Shown piece after piece: positions 7,641 through 16,215 of a stretch of DNA of 25,538 nucleotides. How positions within the stretch are numbered: the first letter of the stretch is position 1; each line of letters opens with the position of its first letter. This DNA comes from JAZRWQ01 sp045541395 (GTDB lineage: Bacteria; Bacillota; Clostridia; Oscillospirales; UMGS1783): the NCBI GenBank assembly GCA_045541395.1, contig JAZQIZ010000032.1, positions 1 through 25,538 of the forward strand, written 5' to 3'. Both the position numbers and the translations under genes were made by a program. The notes beneath the pieces are model-generated. The model had not been told where the DNA came from. It searched no databases and saw nothing but the letters and a program-made list of their open reading frames with translations.

Positions 7641-8159
7641 TTAATCTTTTTTGCAGGCATTGTTCCACGTAGAACAATTTATTAATCTTTTAAACAGCAG
7701 ACTTCCCAAAAGGGCAATAAGTATTCCCGTTATGATACCGACTAAAATGAGAATGGGCAAATAATAAATAAGTGTAAGGCTTCTCATAAGGATACAGGCT
7801 ACGGCAATTTGGCCTATATTGTGAAACATTGCGCCCGGTACGGATATACCCAAAAGGGAAAGCCTTTTGGGATAAGCCTTAAACAGAAGGCTCATAATTA
7901 AAAGGGCAAGAAGGCCGCCGCCTAAGGAATATAAAAGATTTATTGGGTTTGCAAACAAAAGGGAAGCAAGAACGGTTCTTGTTATTAGCACTAAAAAGGC
8001 GCCCTTTCTCTGACCGTTTAAAAGAAGATACAGGGTTATAAGATTTGCAAGGCCTAATTTTATTCCCGGAACAGGAACAGGCATTGGAATAATACTTTCA
8101 ATGTAGGAGAGCATTAAGGCCACAAGAGTTAAAAAGGAAAGCTTAACAAGGTTCTTCAT
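7641..8159 (-). CDS. Gx transporter family membrane protein (formerly heptaprenyl diphosphate synthase component I)
   Basis: 172 residues with about five membrane helices. VPGIKLGLANLITLYLL near residues 30-46 is the hallmark of this family, which resembles ECF-type S components. Older records call it heptaprenyl diphosphate synthase component I, but the sequence is that of a transporter. Substrate is unknown. It starts 2 bp after the NusG domain II gene, a pairing common in Clostridia and often near Rnf or ApbE flavin-transfer genes, none of which are in this window. The last codons, after a Lys/Arg-rich end, overlap parS site 2. Confidence 0.85.
   Translation of the reverse strand: MKNLVKLSFLTLVALMLSYIESIIPMPVPVPGIKLGLANLITLYLLLNGQRKGAFLVLITRTVLASLLFANPINLLYSLGGGLLALLIMSLLFKAYPKRLSLLGISVPGAMFHNIGQIAVACILMRSLTLIYYLPILILVGIITGILIALLGSLLFKRLINCSTWNNACKKD
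7661..7676. other. parS: parS-like site 2, within the 3' end of the Gx transporter gene
   Basis: TGTTCCACGTAGAACA matches the parS consensus better than site 1 (central ACGT intact, one half-site mismatch). It is 49 bp from site 1 and overlaps the last codons of the transporter gene, where it encodes CSTWN. Two such 16-mers next to parAB is strong circumstantial evidence for parS. Confidence 0.75.
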
Positions 8160-8161
8160 AC

Positions 8162-8509
8162 TCAGCCTCCTATTATAACCGTAGGGCCGTTACCCTCTAA
8201 GGAGAGAATAACTCCGTTGGGCAGACAAACGCTTTTTTGCCCTGCCATAGTTAACACGCCTGTTTTTACACAGGTCTTATCGGGACAGTCGGAAGAAAGA
8301 ACAAAGGCTTCAAAGCCTTCTATTTTTATAATGACTCCTTCAATTTCAATTTCCTCATTGGCAGGCAGAATAAATTCCTGCCGTTGGCCGTTATGTTCAA
8401 TAACCGCCTTTTTGGGGGCGCCTGTTGCTTTGGGCAGAAGGAGAAAACCGCAAAGGGAAACAAACAATGCGGTTATAATTATTAAAATGTCCCAAAGCTT
8501 TGGCTTCAT
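8162..8509 (-). CDS. NusG domain II-containing membrane-anchored protein
   Basis: 115 residues. One N-terminal membrane helix (about 7-27) is followed by a small beta domain with SSDCPDKTCVKTG and a later CLPN, the conserved cysteine pattern of NusG domain II proteins. Family function is unsettled; it is not the transcription factor NusG, whose NGN and KOW core is absent. The domain is predicted to be extracytoplasmic. The ATG follows the TAA of the TIM-barrel gene with no intervening base, and the Gx transporter begins 2 bp downstream, so the three are one operon. Confidence 0.85.
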   Translation of the reverse strand: MKPKLWDILIIITALFVSLCGFLLLPKATGAPKKAVIEHNGQRQEFILPANEEIEIEGVIIKIEGFEAFVLSSDCPDKTCVKTGVLTMAGQKSVCLPNGVILSLEGNGPTVIIGG

Positions 8510-9181
8510 TTATAAATTCTCGTTTCTGTATTTATTCATCATACTTTTAAAAATTTCCGCGGCAGATGGGGGAGTCCAGGAAATAACGTTGGCGCCTGCC
8601 TTTATTGTAGCCTTAATGGATTCACATGATGGGCCGCCGGTTGCTAAAATCGGAACGTCAGGATACTTATCTCTTATTCGGGAAACCACCTCGGGGGTAT
8701 TGGCCGCCGCCGAAACGTTTAAAACAGATACACCTGCTTTAAGTTTTTCTTCAATAATACTGTCAAAGGAAAGTACGGTAGATATAATAGGAATATCTAC
8801 AGCGGCTCTTATTTGCTCTATGACCTTCGGCTCCGTAGGCGCGTTTACTACAACACCCGTTGCACCCTGATGTTCAACAAACTTTGCCAGCTCCACACAC
8901 CTTATGCCCCTTGTAGTCCCGCCGCCAACTCCCGTAAAAACAGGGGTATCTGCCGCGTGGATAAGGGCCTGGGAAATAACAGGCTGGGGAGTAAAGGGGT
9001 AGACCGCCAGAACACCGTCGGCATTGGAATTGCGAATAATTGCAAGGTCGGTTGTAAAAACAAGTGACTTTATTCTTCTGCCGAAGATTATCATTCCGCT
9101 GCAGGAATATATCTCTTCGGGAACCTTTAATATATGGTTACGCAGTTCACCGTCAAAATTAGGCACAAAACCTTCTCTCAT
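8510..9181 (-). CDS. TIM-barrel protein of unknown function (often labelled hydrolase)
   Basis: 223 residues. The alternating strand/helix pattern and the C-terminal glycine-rich ATGGPS and AGANVISWTPPS segments are those of a TIM barrel with a C-terminal phosphate-binding site, like the thiazole synthase/KDPG-aldolase group. Further marks are VFTGVGGGTTRG near 81-92 and VVVNAPTEP near 110-118. I recall close relatives in Clostridia annotated only as hydrolase; no substrate can be named. It has a good AAGGAG ribosome-binding site and its own strong promoter, and is first of three tightly packed genes. Confidence 0.7.
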   Translation of the reverse strand: MREGFVPNFDGELRNHILKVPEEIYSCSGMIIFGRRIKSLVFTTDLAIIRNSNADGVLAVYPFTPQPVISQALIHAADTPVFTGVGGGTTRGIRCVELAKFVEHQGATGVVVNAPTEPKVIEQIRAAVDIPIISTVLSFDSIIEEKLKAGVSVLNVSAAANTPEVVSRIRDKYPDVPILATGGPSCESIKATIKAGANVISWTPPSAAEIFKSMMNKYRNENL

Positions 9182-9202
9182 ATTATCACGCTCCTTTTTT
9201 AT

Positions 9203-9231
9203 ATTTTACCTTAAAACGCCCTTTAGGTCAA
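9203..9231 (-). promoter_or_regulatory. Promoter of the TIM-barrel/NusG-II/Gx operon
   Basis: Minus strand: TTGACC (9226-9231), a 17-bp spacer, TAAAAT (9203-9208), then a ribosome-binding site and the ATG at 9181. The strong box matches and ideal spacing, just downstream of the gyrA terminator, make this the start of a separate transcription unit. Confidence 0.7.
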
Positions 9232-9290
9232 CAAACATTCTGTTAACGTTACTTAATTGTTATTTTATTCCATTTATTGGTCATAGAAGA

Positions 9291-9313
9291 AAGGAAGCAT
9301 AAAATGCTTCCTT
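9291..9313 (-). terminator. Intrinsic terminator of the dnaA-gyrA operon
   Basis: AAGGAAGCAT (9291-9300) pairs with ATGCTTCCTT (9304-9313) across a 3-base loop, followed on the minus strand by a pyrimidine-rich TTTCTTCT. It starts 6 bp after the gyrA stop codon. Confidence 0.85.
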
Positions 9314-9318
9314 TTAAA

Positions 9319-11811
9319 TTATTCTTCGGTTTGTTCTTCGGCCTCTTCTTCGGCCTTTTCGGTGGCGGTGAAGTTTACAAGAGTAATATCATCAGCCAGC
9401 TTCATAAGGCGAACGCCCTGAGTTGCGCGGCCGATAAGGGAAATGCCCTCGGTAGCCATACGGATAATTACACCGTCGGAGGAGATAAGCATAATATCTT
9501 CCTCTTCGCTTACGGCTCTCAGGCCAACGACCTTGCCTGTCTTATCGCTTACCTTGTAGTTACGCATACCCTTGCCGCCGCGATTCTGAAGTTTATATTC
9601 GCTTATATCACTGCGCTTGCCGTAGCCCTTTTCGGTTACGGTAAAGAGGGTAGTATCCTCGGTAGGCTTAGCCATACCGACAACGTAGTCACCCTCACGA
9701 AGCTCAATACCTCTTACGCCGCGGGTAACTCTGCCCATGGGGCGAACGTCCTCCTCACTAAAGCGGATAGCAAGACCGTCGTGGGTGCCAAGCACAAGGG
9801 AATCGGAGCCGGTTGTAATTTTAACACCTACAAGCTCATCGCCTTCATCAAGAACAATAGCCTTTAAGCCTGAACGGCGAACGTTTTCGTAAGCGACAAA
9901 CTCGGTACGCTTAACAACGCCGTTGCGGGTAGCAAGAGTAAGGAACTTTTCGTCCTTATCAAGCTCTCTGCCGCAGATCATGGCGGTAACCTTCTCGTCC
10001 TTTTCCATTTCAATTATATTAACTATATTCATACCCTTGGCGGTTCTGCTGCCTTCGGGTATCTCATAACCCTTAAGGCGGTAAACCTTGCCCTTGGTGG
10101 TAAAGAACATAATGTAATCATGGGTGGAGCCGGAGAACAGCTCTTCTACAAAGTCCTCTTCTCTGGTGGTCATACCCGTAATACCTCTGCCGCCGCGGCG
10201 CTGAGCCTTGTAGGTATCGGCAGGAACGCGCTTAATATAACCGTTGTGGGTCATAGTAAATACGCAGTCCTCTTCCTTAATAAGCTCTTCCATATCTATT
10301 TCGCCTGCAACGTCCTGAATTTCGGTATTGCGTTCATCACCGTACTTTTCGGAAATAGCCATTAATTCTTCCTTAAGAATGGAGCGTAAAAGCTCGGGCT
10401 CTGTAAGAATTCGGTTATAATAAGCTATCTTCTCCTGAAGATCGTTATACTCTGCCTGCAGCTTTTCTCTGTCGAGCCCCTGCAGAGCCTTAAGACGCAT
10501 ATCTAAAATAGCCTGTGCCTGAATATCGTCAAGCCCAAAGCGCTCCATTAAGCGCTCCTTGGCGTCATCATAAGCGGAGCGAATAATACGAATAACCTCA
10601 TCAATATTATCCTGGGCAATAAGAAGGCCTTCTAAAAGATGGGCTCTTTCCTTTGCCTTTCTTAAATCGTACTGAGTTCTTCTGTAGATTATCTCTTCCT
10701 GGAAGGTAATATATTCGGATAATATCTGCTTTAAGGAAAGAATTTTAGGCTGCTTCTGATCATCTACCAGCGCAAGCATAATTACCGAGAAGTTAGACTG
10801 CAGTGATGTTTGAGTAAAGAGCTTATTTAAAACTACCTGTGCGTTGGCGTCTCTCTTAAGCTCAATTACTATTCTCATACCGTTTCTGTCGGTCTCGTCT
10901 CTTAAATCGGAAATACCGTCAAGACGCTTATCCTTTACCTGCTCGGCAATGGTTTTTATAAGCTGGCGCTTATTTACCTGATAAGGCAGTTCGGTTACAA
11001 TAATTCTTGTACGGTGATCTCTGCCGTACTCTTCAAATTCTGTGCGGGCCCGAACGACCACCCTGCCTCTGCCTGTAGCGTAAGCCTGACGGATACCCGC
11101 TCTGCCCATAATTATGCCCTTGGTAGGAAAGTCGGGGCCTTTAATATGCTCCATAAGGTCTTCCAAAGTGGCATCACTATTATCCATAAGGCAAATGCAG
11201 GCGCCTATAACCTCCTTTAAATTATGAGGAGGAATATTGGTTGCCATACCAACCGCAATACCCGAAGAACCGTTTACCAGAAGGTTAGGGAAGCGGGAAG
11301 GCAGAACTCTGGGTTCTTTTCTGCTTTCGTCAAAGTTAGGATCCCAGTTGACCGTATCCTTATCTATATCCCTGAGCATCTCATTTGAAATTTTAGAAAG
11401 CCTTGCTTCGGTATAACGGTAAGCCGCAGGAGGGTCACCGTCTACAGAGCCGAAGTTACCGTGGCCGTCAACCAGGGTGTAACGCATGGAGAAATCCTGA
11501 GCAAGGCGCACCATAGCGTCATAAACGGAAGCGTCACCATGGGGGTGGTATTTACCTAAAACGTCACCAACGCAGGTGGCGCTTTTCTTAAAGGGGTTGG
11601 AGGAGGTAAGGCCGCTTTCGTGCATGGTGTAAAGAATACGGCGGTGAACCGGCTTCAGGCCGTCACGAACGTCGGGCAGTGCTCTGCCAACAATTACGCT
11701 CATTGCATATTCAATATAAGAGCGCTCCATTTCCCCTACAAGCTCACTGTTATGAATGACCTGATCGGGGAACATTATATCTTCAGGTTTGTAATCTCTG
11801 TTATGTGCCAT
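9319..11811 (-). CDS. gyrA: DNA gyrase subunit A
   Basis: 830 residues. With GyrB it introduces negative supercoils; this subunit cuts and rejoins DNA. The active-site tyrosine is Tyr133 in AAYRYTEARL. The winged-helix HPHGD motif is at 89-93, and the GyrA box QRRGGRG, needed for DNA wrapping, starts the C-terminal beta-pinwheel. The quinolone-determining position equivalent to E. coli Ser83 is Ala94, followed by Ser95 and with Asp98 retained. The tail is acidic (EKAEEEAEEQTEE), as in many GyrA proteins. It starts 12 bp after gyrB with an AAGGAGGT site, and is last in the operon. Confidence 0.97.
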   Translation of the reverse strand: MAHNRDYKPEDIMFPDQVIHNSELVGEMERSYIEYAMSVIVGRALPDVRDGLKPVHRRILYTMHESGLTSSNPFKKSATCVGDVLGKYHPHGDASVYDAMVRLAQDFSMRYTLVDGHGNFGSVDGDPPAAYRYTEARLSKISNEMLRDIDKDTVNWDPNFDESRKEPRVLPSRFPNLLVNGSSGIAVGMATNIPPHNLKEVIGACICLMDNSDATLEDLMEHIKGPDFPTKGIIMGRAGIRQAYATGRGRVVVRARTEFEEYGRDHRTRIIVTELPYQVNKRQLIKTIAEQVKDKRLDGISDLRDETDRNGMRIVIELKRDANAQVVLNKLFTQTSLQSNFSVIMLALVDDQKQPKILSLKQILSEYITFQEEIIYRRTQYDLRKAKERAHLLEGLLIAQDNIDEVIRIIRSAYDDAKERLMERFGLDDIQAQAILDMRLKALQGLDREKLQAEYNDLQEKIAYYNRILTEPELLRSILKEELMAISEKYGDERNTEIQDVAGEIDMEELIKEEDCVFTMTHNGYIKRVPADTYKAQRRGGRGITGMTTREEDFVEELFSGSTHDYIMFFTTKGKVYRLKGYEIPEGSRTAKGMNIVNIIEMEKDEKVTAMICGRELDKDEKFLTLATRNGVVKRTEFVAYENVRRSGLKAIVLDEGDELVGVKITTGSDSLVLGTHDGLAIRFSEEDVRPMGRVTRGVRGIELREGDYVVGMAKPTEDTTLFTVTEKGYGKRSDISEYKLQNRGGKGMRNYKVSDKTGKVVGLRAVSEEEDIMLISSDGVIIRMATEGISLIGRATQGVRLMKLADDITLVNFTATEKAEEEAEEQTEE

Positions 11812-11823
11812 ACTTCCACCTCC

Positions 11824-13767
11824 TTATATATCAATATTAACTGCATATTTTGCGTTCTTTTCTATCCAGGCCTTTCTGGGCTCAACCTCTTCACCCATAA
11901 GCACCGAGAAAATACTGTCGGCCGCAACGGCGTCTTCTATTGTAATGCGGCGAAGAGAACGCTTTTCAGGGTCCATAGTAGTATCCCAAAGCTCATGAGG
12001 GTCCATTTCGCCAAGGCCCTTAAAGCGGCTGATATCTACTTTAGTGTTGGGGTTATCGCCTCTGAGCTGAGCGGATATTATATCTCTTTCCTCATCGGAA
12101 TAGGCTACTCTAACAGTTTTACCTCTTGTTAATTTATAAAGAGGGGGAACTGCAGAGTAAACGTAACCGTTTTCAATAAGCGGTCGCATATAACGGAAGA
12201 AGAAGGTTAATAAAAGGGTTCTTATATGTGCACCGTCAACGTCGGCGTCGGCCATAATAATGATTTTATGGTAACGGAGCTTTTCAATATTGAATTCATC
12301 ACCGATACCTGCGCCTAAGGCTACAATTAGGGGATATAGCTTATCATTGCCGTAAATTTTATCGGCTCTTGCTTTTTCAACGTTGAGCATCTTACCCCAC
12401 ATTGCAAGGATAGCCTGGAAACGGCTGTCTCTTCCCTGAATGGCGGAGCCTGCAGCAGAGTCACCTTCGACAATGTATATTTCGCAAAGAGACGCGTCCT
12501 TCTCATTACAGTCCTGTAATTTATCCGGCATCTGCCCGGATTCAAGGCCGGTTTTTCTGCGAACGGATTCTCTTGCTTTTTTGGCAGCCTCTCTTGCGCG
12601 GGAGGCCATAATTGCCTTTTCAATAACGTTCTTGGCAATGGAAGGGTTCTCTTCAAGCAAGGCGGCAAGCTTATCGTTTACTATTGTTTCAACCAAAGTA
12701 CGCATGGAAGCGTTGCCTAATTTGGTTTTTGTTTGCCCTTCAAACTGAGCGTCCTGTAATTTAACGCTTATAACGGCGGTTATGCCCTCGCGAACGTCCT
12801 CACCGGAAAGGTTCTTTTCGTTATCCTTAAGGAAATTGAACTTTCTTGCGTGATCGTTTAATACCTTTGTTAATGCGGCCTTAAAGCCTGTTTCGTGGGT
12901 GCCGCCTTCGGTGGTTTTAATATCGTTGGCAAAGGATAAAATAACCTCGTTATAGGAATCGTTATACTGAAGGGCTATTTCCGCTTCGCAGTTTTCCCTT
13001 TCGCCGCGCATATATACGGTTTCGTGTAAGGGGTTTACAGCCTTCTTTTCGTTTATGTATTCCACAAAGGACCTAATGCCCCCTTCATACATAAACTGAG
13101 CCTTCTGCTCCTTGCCCTCTCTTTTATCTTCAAGAACAATGTTGATACCTGCGTTTAAGAAGGCCTGCTCGCGAAGACGCTGAGCAAGAATATCGAATTC
13201 ATATTCCAGAACCTCGAAGATCTCACCGTCGGGCTTGAAGGTTACTTTGGTACCTGTACTTTGGCTTTCGCCTATTACCTTAAGATCGTTCTGTTTTACA
13301 CCGCGGCGGTATTCCTGAAAATACAACTTGCCGTTTCTGCTTACTTCAACCTTAAGCCACAAAGAAAGAGCGTTTACAACACTTGCGCCAACGCCGTGCA
13401 AGCCGCCCGAAACCTTATAGCCGGAGCCGCCGAACTTACCGCCTGCGTGAAGGATGGTAAATACGACCTCTACTGCAGGAAGGCCTGTTTTCTGCTGAAT
13501 ATCTACAGGGATACCGCGGCCGTCATCCTCTACGGTTATAATATCCCCTTCTAAAATAGAAACGTAAATATTCTTGCAGTAGCCTGCCATAGCTTCGTCT
13601 ATAGAGTTATCTACAATTTCATATACAAGGTGATGTAAGCCGGGGGAGGACTGACTGCCTATATACATACCCGGGCGCTTTCTAACGGCCTCTAAGCCTT
13701 CAAGGACCTGGATCTGCTCGGCGCCGTATTCGCCCTGTACTTCGGTTGTGTTCTTAATTTCTTCCAT
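11824..13767 (-). CDS. gyrB: DNA gyrase subunit B
   Basis: 647 residues, the short form without the enterobacterial insertion. GHKL ATPase motifs are visible: EIVDNSIDEAMAG, DDGRGIPV and the HAGGKFGGSGYKVSGGLHG lid. The TOPRIM domain carries IVEGDSAAGSA and the metal-binding MADADVDGAHIRTLLL. The region equivalent to the quinolone-determining segment reads AMWGKMLNVEKARADK. GyrB supplies ATP hydrolysis and helps GyrA cut DNA. It lies 11 bp downstream of remB with an AGGAG site, in the conserved recF-remB-gyrB-gyrA order. Confidence 0.97.
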   Translation of the reverse strand: MEEIKNTTEVQGEYGAEQIQVLEGLEAVRKRPGMYIGSQSSPGLHHLVYEIVDNSIDEAMAGYCKNIYVSILEGDIITVEDDGRGIPVDIQQKTGLPAVEVVFTILHAGGKFGGSGYKVSGGLHGVGASVVNALSLWLKVEVSRNGKLYFQEYRRGVKQNDLKVIGESQSTGTKVTFKPDGEIFEVLEYEFDILAQRLREQAFLNAGINIVLEDKREGKEQKAQFMYEGGIRSFVEYINEKKAVNPLHETVYMRGERENCEAEIALQYNDSYNEVILSFANDIKTTEGGTHETGFKAALTKVLNDHARKFNFLKDNEKNLSGEDVREGITAVISVKLQDAQFEGQTKTKLGNASMRTLVETIVNDKLAALLEENPSIAKNVIEKAIMASRAREAAKKARESVRRKTGLESGQMPDKLQDCNEKDASLCEIYIVEGDSAAGSAIQGRDSRFQAILAMWGKMLNVEKARADKIYGNDKLYPLIVALGAGIGDEFNIEKLRYHKIIIMADADVDGAHIRTLLLTFFFRYMRPLIENGYVYSAVPPLYKLTRGKTVRVAYSDEERDIISAQLRGDNPNTKVDISRFKGLGEMDPHELWDTTMDPEKRSLRRITIEDAVAADSIFSVLMGEEVEPRKAWIEKNAKYAVNIDI

Positions 13768-13778
13768 TAAGCTTTCTC

Positions 13779-14042
13779 CTATTCATTAAAACCTGCAAAA
13801 TTACCCAATCTCTTTTTAAGAGTGGCGGCACTGAGCTGTGAAATGTAACACATTCTGCCTAACTCGTTTTTCACAAGCACCACGCTCTTGGGCAGCTCGT
13901 TTGATACGGTTATTACTCTTCCTTCCTTTTCACAAGCCTTAAAGAAGGACTTTGTTAAATGGGAAGACACCGTATCTATATCAAAAATGCCTACTATATT
14001 TTTTTCGCTTATTACGTAATCGCTTCCTAAATGTAAAAACAT
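13779..14042 (-). CDS. remB: RemB/YaaB family regulator (DUF370)
   Basis: 87 residues, matching the family length, starting MFLHLGSDYVISEKNIVGIFD as in B. subtilis YaaB/RemB, which lies at the same place between recF and gyrB. RemA/RemB proteins are DNA-binding regulators of extracellular-matrix genes in Bacillus; in Clostridia the target is not established. It starts 2 bp after the recF stop with a CGGAG site inside the recF end, so it is co-translated with recF. Confidence 0.88.
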   Translation of the reverse strand: MFLHLGSDYVISEKNIVGIFDIDTVSSHLTKSFFKACEKEGRVITVSNELPKSVVLVKNELGRMCYISQLSAATLKKRLGNFAGFNE

Positions 14043-14044
14043 AA

Positions 14045-15118
14045 TTACTCCGTTTTATAGCTTTGGCCGTTTTCAACCTTGTATTTTAAAATGTTGGGCA
14101 GGGTTATTTTCTGAGTACAGTCGGTTATAATAACCTGAAACTTATTTATTTTAGATAAAATATATTCTCTGCGCTCAGAATCAAGCTCACTTAAAACGTC
14201 ATCCATTAAAAATACGGGGCGCTTTTCCATTTCCTTTTCCAAAATTTCGCCTTCCGCAAGTTTTAAGGATATTACCGCGCTGCGTTTCTGGCCTTCGGAA
14301 CCGTATTTTTTTAAGGATACGCCGTTTATAATAATATCAATATCGTCTCTGTGACAGCCAATGGAGGTACTGCCGCAGTATATATCCTGTGTGCGGTTAT
14401 TTCTTAAGTTATAAGCTAATTCCTCAATATTTAAAAAGCTTGTAACGTAAGATACGGCCGTTTGCTCCTTGCCGGAGGATAACTCATTATGAAAGCCCGA
14501 AAACAAAGGGTTCAGTTTACTTATAAAGCCTTCTCTTGCCTTGATTATTTTCTCTGCTCTTAAAATTAAAGACTCATCCCATATATCAAGTATTTCTTCC
14601 GGCTGTTCTCTTTTTGATATTTGCTTTAAAAGTAAGTTTCGGCCTTCTAAAATTTTGTTGTATTCCTTAAGGGCGGCAAAATAAGAAGGGGATTGCTGAC
14701 AAAGGGAAATATCTAAAAACCTTCTGCGGTTTTCGGGGCTTCCTTTTATAAGGCTTAGATGATCTGGCACGAAAAGCACCGTTACAAGATTACCTAAAAG
14801 AGAGGAGTTTCTTTTAATTTTCTCTCCGTCTATAAAAACCTCTTTGCGCTTATTTTCAAAAAGCCTTGCTTCGTATTTATTTTCCCTTATTCCCTTTACA
14901 GTAAGAGTTACCCTTGCACTTTCCTTATTAAAGGCTATCATTTCCTTATCCTGTGTACATCTGAATGACTTTCCGCAGGAAAGGAGCCATACTGTTTCTA
15001 AAATATTTGTTTTTCCCTGACCGTTATCTCCGTAAAACAAAGTACATTCAGGGCTTATTTCAATTTTTTGTTCTGCAAGGTTTCTGAAATTGGAAACCTC
15101 AATTTGTTCTACCGTCAT
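14045..15118 (-). CDS. recF: DNA replication and repair protein RecF
   Basis: 357 residues, the usual length. SMC/ABC-type ATPase with Walker A GDNGQGKT (30-37), the signature region YGSEGQKRSAVISLKLAE and Walker B VFLMDDVLSELD near the C-terminus. RecF works with RecO/RecR to load RecA at single-strand gaps behind forks. Its ATG overlaps the dnaN stop as ATGA, so translation is coupled to dnaN. Confidence 0.96.
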   Translation of the reverse strand: MTVEQIEVSNFRNLAEQKIEISPECTLFYGDNGQGKTNILETVWLLSCGKSFRCTQDKEMIAFNKESARVTLTVKGIRENKYEARLFENKRKEVFIDGEKIKRNSSLLGNLVTVLFVPDHLSLIKGSPENRRRFLDISLCQQSPSYFAALKEYNKILEGRNLLLKQISKREQPEEILDIWDESLILRAEKIIKAREGFISKLNPLFSGFHNELSSGKEQTAVSYVTSFLNIEELAYNLRNNRTQDIYCGSTSIGCHRDDIDIIINGVSLKKYGSEGQKRSAVISLKLAEGEILEKEMEKRPVFLMDDVLSELDSERREYILSKINKFQVIITDCTQKITLPNILKYKVENGQSYKTE

Positions 15119-16215
15119 ATTCTCATGGGAACAACGATAAACAGAAAATCGTCACCCTCCCTGGGTTCAATAACAACAGGGGAGATATTGGTTAAGATTT
15201 TAATGTTTATCTTTTCACATTCGCAGGCCCTTAAGGCATCCAGCATATAGCGGTTGTTTACACCTATTTCTACTTCCTTGCCTTCTATTTCGCAATCGGT
15301 GGTATCATGGACCTTACCTAAGGAAGAAGAACAGTCTATCTTAATTTCATTTTCCGCAAAGCGCATATAAACAGGGGTGCGAAGCCTGTCACTTATAATT
15401 ACCGAGGCGCGCTCTACACTGTCACACACCTTGGCGGTATCCACCTTTATTACGGTGTTGTATTCCTTGGGAATAACCGATTCGTAATTTATAAACTCAC
15501 CTTCAAGTAAGCGGCATACAAACCTTACGTTGGCCTTTCTTACAATAAGATGCTTATCGCATACGTCAAGATATATCTCCTCATCATTGGGAGTTATTAT
15601 TTTTTCAATTTCCTTTATGCTCCTGCCGGGTACAACGAATTTAACCTTGTTTTCTGCAGGAGTTTTTAACTTCTCTCTGCAAAGGCCTAATCTGTAACCG
15701 TCTATTGCCACCCCTAAAATATTCTCATTTTCGGCCTCTAAACATACGCCTGTAAGTATTGGGCGGTTATCTACCACAGCAGTTGCAAAAGCAGTCTTAC
15801 GTATTAAATTTCTTAAAGAATCGTAAGACAGGCAAAGAGAGGTATGATAATTTACTCTGGGAAGAGCAGGATATTCCTGAGGGCTTATTCCTAAAAGGGA
15901 GGAGCGGGTAGGACCGCAGGTAATGGTTGTAAGCATTTTTTCGTTAGTCTCAAAGGTTATAACGTCCTCCGGAAGCTTTCTTACTATATCCATTATCATT
16001 CTTGCAGATAAAACAATTCTTCCGGATTCATAAACCTGAGCGTCAATATAAGAGGAAACGCCTGTTTCAAGATCATAGCCTGTAACCTCTATACGGCTTA
16101 CGTTGGCGTCAATAAGTATGCCTTCAAGGGCTTCGATGGTGCTTTTAGTTGAAACTGCGCGGCTAGCCAAATTAAGCGCTTCTGCAAAAGCAAATTTTTC
16201 GCAGGTGAATTTCAT
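15115..16215 (-). CDS. dnaN: DNA polymerase III beta sliding clamp
   Basis: 366 residues from the chosen start. MKFTCEKFAFAEALNLASRAVS is a standard clamp N-terminus, and the sequence contains three repeated clamp folds and ends IVVPMRI, the typical P-M-R-L-like C-terminus. It tethers polymerase to DNA. The frame runs 11 codons further upstream, but the ATG at 16215 has an AAAGGAGGTC site five bases away and matches the family start. It follows dnaA across the origin gap and overlaps recF. Confidence 0.97.
   Translation of the reverse strand: MKFTCEKFAFAEALNLASRAVSTKSTIEALEGILIDANVSRIEVTGYDLETGVSSYIDAQVYESGRIVLSARMIMDIVRKLPEDVITFETNEKMLTTITCGPTRSSLLGISPQEYPALPRVNYHTSLCLSYDSLRNLIRKTAFATAVVDNRPILTGVCLEAENENILGVAIDGYRLGLCREKLKTPAENKVKFVVPGRSIKEIEKIITPNDEEIYLDVCDKHLIVRKANVRFVCRLLEGEFINYESVIPKEYNTVIKVDTAKVCDSVERASVIISDRLRTPVYMRFAENEIKIDCSSSLGKVHDTTDCEIEGKEVEIGVNNRYMLDALRACECEKINIKILTNISPVVIEPREGDDFLFIVVPMRI

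Noticed and set aside
9277..9867. 196-codon plus-strand open frame opposite gyrA
   Set aside because: Antisense shadow of the gyrA 3' end; it runs through the gyrA terminator and its sequence mirrors the acidic tail codons.
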